From positions 329,257 through 393,256 of the forward strand of contig JBBHKE010001956.1 in the NCBI GenBank assembly GCA_037447655.1: a DNA stretch of 64,000 bases, written 5' to 3'. Shown piece after piece: positions 55,601 to 64,000 of this stretch; within the stretch, counting starts at the first letter, position 1; every line of letters begins with the position of its first letter. This stretch comes from Zygnema cylindricum. Its lineage: Eukaryota > Streptophyta > Zygnematophyceae > Zygnematales > Zygnemataceae. Made by a program: the position numbers and the translations under genes. Below the pieces are notes generated by a model. That model saw only the letters and a list, made by a program, of their open reading frames with translations, was not told the DNA's origin and did not search any database.

Positions 55601-58600
55601 TATTAATAAAAATAACATTAAATGAATATACAATAATAATAATATGTTATAAGGAATATACAATAATAGTAACAAATAACATTTTTAGGTCACACTAAAT
55701 ATTTATGAAAATATGTGAACAATGACATTATATTTTGATTTTTTTCATCAATATATAAGGTTTGGTTATTTAAACGTTTTCTTTTCTCTTGTTAAGTGAC
55801 ACTTTTTTCTCGTTTTTCTTCCTTTTAATTATTTGGAATGGAATGATTGATGTGAAGCAAGGGTGGAAAGCGAAAGGGAGGGGGAAGCGTGAGGACAGAA
55901 ACACACATGTATATTTACTTTTCATGTGGATTAGGTGTAAACGCCTGGATATCGATACCACAAGGGTGATGTAGTGGTTCGATCATGTATCATATCGAGT
56001 GAAAGTTACGGTGGAAGTTGCAAGTTAGAGATATTAGGTTTAGTGCGTGTAACATAAGTGAGTCGTTTAAATGCCTGAATGTTGTTTGTTTTGGCATTTA
56101 GTGTTTGTCGCAAAATTCACAGTTTGGTGTATTTTACGACATATCCTGAATTAGTGAATTGTGTGCGGTATGGTATTGGAAGGTAGTTTTTGTTGTACTC
56201 TGTGTTTTATGACTTTGGAGATTGGCGAGAAGTTTTCTGAGCGATGTTTGTCACAAAGGTCAACAATGTTTCCATCGTTGTAATAACTATTTGATGTCTT
56301 AGCCAACTAGAATGGCGGGAAGGTATTTAACGAAATTGACAAATTAGGGGGACAAGAATATTTCAAATTTACCAAGCCAATTGGAAAATGTTACACCTTA
56401 GACTAGATAATGGCCACTTCACGTCATGTAAACATTTACTATGTATGATGAATGTAATGGCGGTTCAAATAGTTCACGACACATCTATATCACAAACGTT
56501 GATGTCATAGAGGACTTCGGGAGTGAGGTTCGTTCGACTGGATCTTACCTTGTCCTCTGGATACTATGTACGTGGAGGTCACAAGAAAATGCCTATGAGG
56601 TGAAGTGGGTTTTGTCAAACCGCTTTTCTATACCTAGTGGAACTAAAAGACAAGACATCGGACTTATGTGAGTGTGTTTCGTGGCGTATTAGGCCTTGTC
56701 GATGTCGATGTGTACTACGCCCAATGACTTCATTATGGGGTCTATAAGTTTGAATCAAATTTATGAGCTGAAATTTTATTTCAGGAAGCATTTTAAGGTG
56801 ATGGACATGGAGTAGTGATGTATATTTGGGGATGGAAGCGTTAAAATATGTTTTTGGGGAACATCAGGTGAAGTTAAGATCAGTGTTGTAAAAAGGTGCT
56901 AGCAAGATTCTCATCGACAGATGATAAACCGCTTTCGACGCCTTTGGACTCAAATTGAGTATAGCAAGTTCGAGAATGTGGGGATAATGCATGTCCCATA
57001 TAGAGAGGAAATCGGTTGCCTCGTGTACTTGAGTGTTCAAACTTTGGCCAGAACTTTGGCCAGGCATTTTGTTGCACATTTTATTGCACTTTTTGTTGAG
57101 CAGGTATTATAAGGCTCTTGAGAAGATTTATTGGGAAGAACTATTGTAAGGCTCTTGAGAAGATTTATTGGGAAGAATTGCCAGGTTCCAGGTTAGAAGT
57201 AACTTTAGATTGGTGTGTGAGTTGGAGCGTTGAAGTGTTACGGTTGTTGTGAAGCTGATCGGAGCAAAGACTTTAATGTCGAAAATTCTACCTTTAGGTG
57301 TGCCTTATTTGCGATGAAGCGGCTTGTTCGTGGAGTTTTTGTCTCTAGCCGACACGGGCGTGGAGTTCTAAGGAAGTCAAGTACATGGCGACATGGAATG
57401 CTCTGAAGGTTACCGGATGAACAACATGTTAGAAAAGTAAAGAATCAATGTAGGGTGTACGAGTGTTTACCCAAAACATATCGAGTCTATTGCTTTGGTT
57501 TATAATCTTGTGTTTTATTATTATGGACAAAACACATTTGGATAACATGGCATTTTATGAGCGATTAGGTGAGAGGCAAAGAGTTGAGCTTTGTTTTGTT
57601 CTTATAGTCGAGGAAGTTGCTAATATGTTAACCAATGCATCCATGTTTGATGTCTATTGTTAAAGGCAGACCAAAGTTAGGCTTATTGTGACAAGGAGAG
57701 AGCATTTTTACAATGAGAGGGGGAATTATAGGATTTGGCATCGTGCGAATCATCGTATCGACAAAGTCTTCGTGTCCATATGTTGGTTTGGTTCCCTATG
57801 TCTAGTTCAGTATGGTTTCGTGCTTGTTACATTTCGTGGTACTATGCACGCGGTCCGGTCCAACGCAAAATTAGTTTCGACAATGTTTGGCTGAGTACGT
57901 GTAATCGTATTTGTCTCCTTATGTATTTCTTTGGAAGTTTCTTGTGTTAGTGGAAAACGTTTTGTTAGGTAATGTATTGTGTGTTCATATATATGTTAAG
58001 ATTTGAGTTTTGATTATGAGTATTATGTGGTAGAATAAGTGAAGTTCGTAAGAGTGAGAGTGAAGGAAAATGCTTTGGCTTATGTGTGTATTTCGCTCAA
58101 ACTCTCTTACTGGTTATGATTACGTGTGTCTTATTGTGAGTTTTGTGTACATGCTTCCGGCTTGTCAAGTCGGTGTTGTGCAATCTGGTGTTTGAGTACT
58201 ATCCTATCACGTAGTATGAAGGGAACATGTTACAGTTTTACCAAATTGGTTGCACTTTGTAGTCCTGTAAACATACACCTAGTAGACATACACCTAGTAG
58301 AAAGGGTGCAGGGAGAGTTTACGTACAAACGGTGCTGTGGACTGGTAGAATCGTTGTTCACTTGTCACTCGCTAACCATGTATATATTGACGTTAAGTGG
58401 ATGATTGTCCACTGTAGCGTTTAATATACGCCTTTACAGTTGGCTATTGGGAATGTGGAAATGGCCCCATGGTATAATATATCAACTCCATTGAGCTTTA
58501 AAGGATCAAAACCCTTTCGATGTATTTATTAGAAGTGTACAGTGATTTTTTTTTTAACAACCTTGTAGCCAATAGCTTGGCGGCACTTAGTGGATCGGAT

Positions 58601-61600
58601 GGAGGGGAGGGAGGGTCGGGGCCGGGAATGGGAGGGGGAGAGTGCGGAAGTAGATAATAAATGGAAAAATAATATTGGATATTACGTAGTATTAACAATA
58701 ACAAAGAGTAAATAATAATAAGAGTTTATCTTTATATACTATTACTTTGTAACTTATGAATTCATACTTTTAACGTATATATGTATGTTTGTTTTTAAAC
58801 GACTCATTTATAGTGGAAAACTTGTGTGATGGAATTTAGGCAAGTGGGGGAGGACGTGTATGCAAACAAATGCAATCTTGTGTAAGGAAATGATATTTTA
58901 ACATCGTGTTTTTTTCCGTCTGTATTAATCCTTTTGACAACTATTTGTTTTTGATTTTTATATGTTATTCGAAAACATTTGGAACGGAATTTTCTATGTC
59001 AAAGGGTAGGGGGGCATGGCGAGATGCAGTAGTGAGAAAATATGACAACACTTATGTATATATGTTTTTGAAAAGGGGCGAAGTGGGGGGAGGAGGGGGG
59101 GAGCATCGATAAGATAAGTATTTCATGTTCTAAAATCTTATTTTTCTTGAATTTGAAATAGTCATTCGAAAATCTGGGATTGCTTGGTAAGGATAATTCG
59201 GGGTGCTAATTTACTGAGAAGTCTTTTAAGGGTGGTTTTTTTTAGCAATTCCCGTTAGTTACATCTCCAATTTGCATGAAAATAAAATATTCTCCCAAAA
59301 TCGACGTTTAAAAAAAAAACATACTTATTCCATAATAAAAGTACGCTGAACAGGTGCAAATCATTAACTGGATGTTTTGTAAGCAACCAAAACTTATAAA
59401 AAATATGCTTTTCTATTATCCAAGAACACAAAATTGCATAATGGAAGAAGTTTATAGTGTATGTGGTCTAATAATCAAGTAAGTATTATTTCAATTCTTA
59501 TAGCTCGATTGGGTTTGCAAAGACAAAAGATGCCCCGTAATATTGTTTTACACATTTCAATTTGTTAAAGATAAGGTAAAAACTAATCGTTGAAAACAAA
59601 ATCTATTTAAAACTATAATTATCAAAATTTTTTATGAGGGTGATGGTGGTCAAAAACCCTTAAAAGATGTATTGACTTAAAAGTCACACTCAAATCTTGT
59701 GTTTGACAACTTTGGAGCCTATACTGAATTGGAGGCACTTGGTGGGATGGGGGTTTTTTGGTGGGGGAGGAATACCCGGTGTTGCAGATATCTGGACAAC
59801 AACATGTTGAGTGGAAGCATTCCATCGTCTATCGGTCAACTGGAATCCCTCAAAGACTTGTAAGTCACATGACGCTATGGTTATGTTACGAACCAAAAGT
59901 GTACTGTGAACGGTTATGTTCTGTGATGGAGGAACACGAATTTGTAATAAAAATGAGAAATTCTTAAAAATTACAATAATAAAAAAAAACAAAAAACAAA
60001 AAACAAAACAAAAAAAGAAAAACAAAATTACAAAAATAGAAGTAAATAACAAAAGATACAAATACATATAAGAAATTAATAATTCTTAACTTATGTTAAA
60101 CAACAATAATATTTATAAAATTTCATAACAGTGGTTACCAATATTAGTTTTTTTCGTAAGTATAATTATTAAAAGTAAAAAATAAGTACCTAATAACGAC
60201 GAGCTGATTTATAATAAAAAACAGGAAAGAAAATTACTTCCCACTTTTGTTTTTTTATAGTCAATATTTTTCGTTTTACCAAATTAAGCTTCCTTGTTTT
60301 TTTTTTGTTGTGTGAAAAAATCTAATAATGATAAATGAAATGACCTCATGGGAAAAGTGATGGAGGATGAAAACCATTTCGATGTATTAATTATGACTGT
60401 ACACTTAATGTTTTGTTTTTTCCATAACCTTGTAGCCAGCAACTTGGAAGCACTTAGTGGGTAGGTTAGTGGTCGGTGGGGTGGGAATTTCCGGTGTGTT
60501 AGATGGCTATTTGAAAACCAGTTGAGTGGAAGCATTCCGTCGTCCATTGGTCAATTGACATTCCTTCAAACATTGTTAGACACGACACAGTGGTGATGGT
60601 GTGCATCATAAGTGTACTCTAAATGATTATGGTTTGTGATGGAAGAAGAGGGGAGGAGGGGGGGTTGAGGTAGGAAGAAGGATTTGGGGAAAGTGCGGAA
60701 TGGAAATCTAATATCACAAAGTATTAGGGATAGCAAATAGTAAACATTAATAAGAGTTTATCTTTTTATGATAATACTTTGTAACTCATGCATTCATGTT
60801 TACAATATGTATGTTATTGTTAGCAACTCATTTATAGTGGAAACATCATATGACCAATGGACGGAATTGTGAGGGGGGCGGTGTTGTGCATAGAAACAAA
60901 TGGTTTCTTGTATAAGACGATCGTATTTCGATATCATGTTTTTCCCTCTATAGTAAGCTTTTTAATTCTTCTTGACGATAATTTTTTTTTTACTTACAGC
61001 TCTTTTTTTTTTAACATTTGGACCGAAATTATGTATTGGCGAGGGAATCTCTGGTGTCACAGGGATTTTTCAAGCAACCAGTTGAGTGGAAGCGTTCCGT
61101 TGTCAATTGGTCAATTGACATCCCTTCAAACATTGTAAGACACGACACAGTGGTGATGGTGTGCATCAAAAATGTACTCTAAAATATTACGGTTTGTGAT
61201 GGAAAAAGAGGGGAGGAGGTGGGAAGGGTTCGGAGAAAGTACGAAAATAGACGATGAATGGATGTATAATATCACAAAATATTAACAATAACAAATAATA
61301 AATAATATTAAGAGTTTATTTTTTTATGGTAATACTTTGTAACCCATGGATTCATGTTTTAAATATGTATGTTATTGTTAACAACTCATTTATAGTGAAA
61401 AAATTGTGTGACCAATAGAGAGAATTGTGGGGGGGAAAAGGCTATGTATAGGAACAAATGGTTTATGGTCTAAGATGACTGCATCGTGTTGTTTCCCTCT
61501 ATATTAATCTTTTTAATAAGTTTTGATGATAATATTTTTTCTTGATTTATAACCATTTTTTTTAAACATTTTGAATGGAATTATGTATTGGCGAAGTAAG

Positions 61601-63530
61601 AGCACGGTGGAAAAGATAATTTTTTTTATGTGCTTTTTATTTCCAAAGGTGGGTGAGAGGGGGGGGGGAGATATTGGCTGGATAACTAATGTTTTCTCTT
61701 GAGATTTAAATTTTCCTGAATTTGAAAAGTTATTGAAAAATATAGGACTATGTTGTAAAGGTAATTCAAGGTGTTGATTTACTGAGGAATCAAATACTCG
61801 TCCACCTACATTTGAATGTTTATATGGGTCATTCTAAGTTTCCGTGTTGCTCGTGGATTGTAAGATGTATCTCTGACGTTTTCAATTTGGTCGTACGCAA
61901 AACTTTAGAGCTCGCTTAGACAACAGATCGACGAGTGTATTTCTATCAGTGTTACTGTCACACTAAATCTGATACATAAAATACTCAAAATATTTTCTAA
62001 GTCCTGAATCTCTCCCTCTCTCACGAAGGCTTACTGAGAGGTCAGTTTACGAAAAAAAACTCAACCTAAAATTTGGACTCTCAGTTACTTAGTCCACAAG
62101 CTTCCTTACAATAGGCCAACTTAGAAGCAGGTAATGCCTTTGCATGACTTTTATCATTTTGGAATTTGGCTGATAGTGCAATTTTATGACCTTTGAGAAT
62201 AATTTTTCTTTTACAAAATGTAGTCTTGTATCCATATGTTTGCTTTTATAGTGATAACTCGGATTGGAGGCGATCGAGATGGCTACCTGGTTGTCACACC
62301 CGGCAACTTGTGCCCTTGTTTGTAGAAATCCTAGTTCATGCAAATGTGATTTAACCCATAGTAATTCTTTTATTGCAGCACTTGTTGCTTCACACTGGTC
62401 GTATACCATTGGTACACGTGAAAAGGAAAAAAAATATCCACTTCGAACAAGCAATGAGAAGCGTACACGTCGTACAAGCCATGTGCCTTACGCCACGGTG
62501 TATGCAAGTTGACCAAAATATCCTCGCACGCTCCTAATATCCGCTGTCCTTCAAAGTGTGCGGCGCCTTTTTGCAATTACGTTTCGAAATTTTGATTTCC
62601 AATTTCAAAATTAAAATTTGGTCGCAAAATTTTCGTACGAATCATTAACTACCTTCCGCTGGTACAAATATTACCTACAGATACAAACATTACGTACATA
62701 TTTTCATTTTGACGAATATTTTTAGATTTTTAAAATCTGAATACTAACCTACGTGGTATCTATCATGGTTGCAAACGGTTGTTTACTAGCCCGACATAAC
62801 GGAACGCCTTGCCACTAAACACTACAAAATTGAAGTTAGACGTCACACTACAAATAGACGTTAGGCGTCTCCTCATGTTTACTGGGACGGTCTAATGGAA
62901 TAGAGGCTTTATTAGTTGGGTTTGCAAAGACAAAGATGCCCCGTAATTCTGTTTTACACATCTCAATTTGTTAAAGGGAGTGTTAAAACTAATCGCTAAG
63001 TATATAACAAAAGTTACAGATAAATATGCTAAATCACTAATTCGTAATTTATGATAAATAGCAATAATTAATCATAATATTTCATAACAGTTGTTGCCAA
63101 TATTAGTTATTGTCGCAAATATAATTAATAAATGTGAAATATAAGTTCCTAATAATGACTTGTTGAATTATAATAAAAAACAGGAAACAAATGTACCTTC
63201 CTCTTTTGTTTTTTTATATTCAATGTTTTTTGTTTTGAAAGTTAAGCTTCCCAGTTTTTTTTGTTATGTTAAAAAATCTAATAATGATAAATGAAATAAC
63301 GTGATCGGGGAAGTGATAGATGTTGAAAACCATTTCGATGTATTTATTAAGACTGTACACTTTATTTATTGTTTTTTCTATAACCTTGTAGCCAGCAACT
63401 TGGAAGCACTTAGTGGGTGGGTCAGTGGTCGGTGGGGTGGGAATCTCCGGTGACACAGAGTTCTAGCTAACAACCAGTTGAGTGGAAGCATTCCGTCTTC
63501 CATTGGTCAAATGACATCCCTTCAAGCATT
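52635..63530 (+). CDS. Plant-type LRR receptor-like protein, 3' end beyond the window
   Basis: Exon 1 (52635-52731) encodes a signal peptide, MAAIIVISTVLIFACHVALV. Exon 2 (53032-53143) encodes the N-cap, TALEAVKAAAEYPENFPEII then a Cys pair and SGRVTDI. Six LRR exons of exactly 72 nt follow: 54913-54984, 55394-55465, 59788-59859, 60503-60574, 61063-61134 and 63459-63530. All start and end in phase 2, each encoding one 24-residue repeat of the type L-x-L-x-x-N-x-LSG-x-IP-x-x-IG-x-L-x-x-L-x-x-L. The exon 1 donor is GTTCGT and that of the fourth LRR exon is GTTAGA; the others are GTGAG or GTAAG. The kinase or membrane part, if present, is past the right edge. Such proteins act at the cell surface in signalling or defence. 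The ATG is the first in frame and precedes a good signal sequence. Confidence 0.85.
52785..52990 (+). repeat. Tandem repeats in LRR-gene intron 1
   Basis: Four degenerate units of about 50-60 bp share CACACGTGCGAAATGTCTTT and CCGACCAATTTTTGTCTTT-like words, between the signal-peptide and N-cap exons. Confidence 0.7.
53190..53410 (+). repeat. TTTAGGG-containing minisatellite in LRR-gene intron 2
   Basis: Units of about 24 bp, GGGTGTTTTAGGGTTTACTA and variants, repeat about nine times. Each contains the plant telomere word TTTAGGG, but the 24-bp period shows it is not a true telomere tract. Confidence 0.85.
53450..54545. repeat. Degenerate GA-rich repeats in LRR-gene intron 2
   Basis: About 1.1 kb of purine-rich sequence in which GTTAGGAGAG-like words and AGGGGAGGG recur every 60-110 bp. 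Open frames here are compositional. Confidence 0.6.
54548..54912 (+). repeat. 60-bp minisatellite echoing the first LRR exon acceptor
   Basis: About six units share GAGAATGAAGGATCTCATTG, AATGACGTATGCTTGGAGGG and end GTGTAGGGATATAGGGG. The last unit reads GGGGGTGCAG then AAATATAGGCGAG, which is the true acceptor and start of the exon at 54913. Earlier units are therefore degenerate copies of the junction. Confidence 0.88.
54913..54984 (+). CDS. LRR exon 1 of the LRR gene
   Basis: 72 nt in phase 2/2, encoding NIGEFAFGGRIAEEIGNLTQ and then LEY-L. It joins GRVTD-I of the N-cap exon. It lacks the LSG/IP wording of the later repeats, as expected for a first repeat. Confidence 0.85.
55394..55465 (+). 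CDS. LRR exon 2 of the LRR gene
   Basis: 72 nt encoding DLNKNGLSGNIPSSIGQLKF and then LTY-L. The acceptor is TATCCCAG and the donor GTAAGA. The downstream intron begins with the ACACGTGACACTATG word found after later LRR exons. Confidence 0.9.
55466..56400. other. LRR-gene intron, AT-rich part
   Basis: AATAATAATATG-type AT-rich sequence at 55570-55690. No exon was found. Confidence 0.4.
56400..57900 (+). pseudogene. Decayed Ty1/copia pol fragment in an LRR-gene intron
   Basis: Recognisable pieces of the C-terminal RT and RNase H: NVGIMHVPYREEIGCLVYLS at about 56970-57050 (family VPYRxxVGxLMYLS), and KTHLDNMAFYERLG followed by LCFVLIVEEVANMLTNAS at 57530-57640 (family TKHIDIRYHFIRE then ADILTKAL). 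Many stops and shifts are present. GAGAGGGGGAATTATAGG at 57715-57732 resembles a polypurine tract at an LTR edge. No full LTR pair was found. Confidence 0.7.
57901..58514. other. LRR-gene intron, no feature
   Basis: No exon or repeat was recognised. It may belong to the remains of the copia element. The 18-bp word ACATACACCTAGTAGA-CA/AA is doubled near 58269-58300. Confidence 0.3.
58515..58860 (+). repeat. LRR cassette copy without its exon
   Basis: Carries the upstream flank typical of LRR cassettes (TTTCGATGTATTTATTA, CAACCTTGTAGCCAATAGCT, GGCACTTAGTGG) and then passes directly to the downstream flank (GAGAGTGCGGAAGTAGAT, ACTTTGTAACTTATGAATTC). The 72-nt LRR exon that should lie between is missing. 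Confidence 0.8.
59160..59640. other. LRR-gene intron segment duplicated at 61725-63000
   Basis: TTCGAAAATCTGGGATTG and GGTGCTAATTTACTGAG at 59165-59220, and GGGTTTGCAAAGACAAAAGA at 59510-59529, recur at 61735-61790 and 62920-62945. The right copy is split by a copia relic. Confidence 0.7.
59788..59859 (+). CDS. LRR exon 3 of the LRR gene
   Basis: 72 nt encoding YLDNNMLSGSIPSSIGQLES and then LKD-L. The acceptor is GTGTTGCAG and the donor GTAAGT. Confidence 0.9.
60503..60574 (+). CDS. LRR exon 4 of the LRR gene
   Basis: 72 nt encoding WLFENQLSGSIPSSIGQLTF and then LQT-L. The acceptor is GTGTTAG and the donor GTTAGA, weaker than the GTAAGA of its sister cassettes, so use of this exon is less certain. 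Confidence 0.82.
61063..61134 (+). CDS. LRR exon 5 of the LRR gene
   Basis: 72 nt encoding DFSSNQLSGSVPLSIGQLTS and then LQT-L. The acceptor is GTGTCACAG and the donor GTAAGA. Confidence 0.9.
61135..61795 (+). repeat. LRR cassette downstream flank and a second exonless cassette
   Basis: The flank block (GTAATACTTTGTAACCCATG, AACAACTCATTTATAGTG) is followed by an upstream-type block (TGGAATTATGTATTGGCGAA) at 61578-61600. There it should meet an LRR exon but continues into AT-rich sequence instead. Confidence 0.75.
61796..62915 (-). pseudogene. Ty1/copia relic inserted in an LRR-gene intron
   Basis: The minus-strand frame 62454-62089 encodes the copia RNase H end: SAAIKELLWVKSHLHELGF, CDNQVAISIASNPSYHYKSK, HMDTRLHFVKEKLF and then LHYQPNSK. 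A frame change follows and DKSHAKALPASKLAYC appears in another frame, as in the family's ADILTKALP ending. The remains interrupt the intron segment homologous to 59160-59640. No complete LTRs were identified. Confidence 0.78.
62916..63458 (+). repeat. LRR cassette upstream flank
   Basis: TTGGGTTTGCAAAGACAAAG, then AACCATTTCGATGTATTTAT, ATAACCTTGTAGCCAGCAAC and GGTGGGTCAGTGGTCGGTGG match the flank of the 60503 cassette almost base for base. Confidence 0.85.
63459..63530 (+). CDS. LRR exon 6 of the LRR gene
   Basis: 72 nt encoding VLANNQLSGSIPSSIGQMTS and then LQA-L. The acceptor is GTGACACAG and the donor GTAAGA. Confidence 0.9.
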
Positions 63531-64000
63531 GTAAGACGCGACACATTGGTGATGGTGTGCACCAAAAGTGTACTCTAATTGATTATGGTTTGTGATGGAA
63601 GAAGAGGGGAGGAAGCGGGTTAAGGTAGGGGGAAGGATTCGGGGAAAGTGCGGAAATAGATGATGAATAAAAATATAATATCACAAAGTATTAGCGATAG
63701 CAAATAGTAAACATTAATAAGAGTTTATTTTTTTATGATAATACTTTGTAACTCATGGATTCACGTTTAAAATGTGTATGTTATTGTTAACAACTCATTT
63801 ATAGTGGAAAAATCGGGTAACCAATGGAGGAAATTGTGAGGGGGGGGGGGAAGGGTTGTGCATAGAAACAAATGGTTTCTTGTATTAGACGATCAAATTT
63901 CAATATCGTGTTTTTTCCTGTATTAAGCTTTTTAATTCTTCTTGGCGATATTTTTTTTTTGACTTTTAGCTCTTTTTTATTAAACATATGGAACGGAATT
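63531..64000 (+). repeat. LRR cassette downstream flank, cut by the window edge
   Basis: Copies the intron after the exons at 60503 and 61063 up to CATATGGAACGGAATT. In the 61063 cassette the corresponding word lies about 33 bases before the LRR acceptor, so another LRR exon may begin just beyond the window. Confidence 0.75.

Overview
The window is nuclear DNA from a eukaryote with a large, repeat-rich genome, most likely a streptophyte (green-plant lineage, perhaps a charophyte alga; genus not determinable from sequence alone). The evidence is GT-AG introns of up to several kb, a plant-type leucine-rich-repeat (LRR) gene with one 72-nt phase-2 exon per repeat, a plant-like NAA50, Ty1/copia relics, two related non-LTR reverse-transcriptase relics and many terminal-inverted-repeat MITEs. 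No prokaryotic operons, rRNA, tRNA or CRISPR were seen. The very long open frames (up to about 520 codons) are compositional artefacts of purine/pyrimidine tracts.

Six host genes could be rebuilt exon by exon. (1) NAA50 N-terminal acetyltransferase, + strand, 6564-9154, 3 exons, 158 aa, complete. (2) A bacterial-type alpha/beta hydrolase, - strand, 23034-17533, 6 exons, 288 aa, complete. (3) A carboxymuconolactone-decarboxylase-like exon, + strand, 25034-25459, divergent from the hydrolase, possibly disabled by an in-frame TAA. (4) A PLAC8-family protein, - strand, 30027-28039, 3 exons, 179 aa. (5) An SSUH2-like zinc-ribbon protein, + strand, 40220-43663, four exons, 5' end not found. (6) An LRR receptor-type protein, + strand, from 52635 past the right edge: signal-peptide exon, N-cap exon and six LRR exons.

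Mobile DNA: RT relics at 10.2-13.2 kb (-) and 47.2-48.9 kb (+), copia relics inside two LRR-gene introns, at least nine elements sharing a CACCG-type terminus and TA target duplication, and one hAT-like MITE. Tandem repeats are abundant: three purine/pyrimidine tracts over 1 kb, a CTCCCTC heptamer array, a 50-bp array split by a MITE, and many short minisatellites.

The most unusual signal is that exon edges are echoed in the neighbouring introns. In five of the genes, 20-100 bp segments spanning an exon/intron boundary recur one to five times as degenerate copies on the intron side, often with intact AG or GT dinucleotides and separated by purine/pyrimidine microsatellite. This looks like intron growth by repeated junction-spanning tandem duplication, leaving arrays of decoy splice sites. 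In the LRR gene a related process has multiplied whole exon-plus-flank cassettes.
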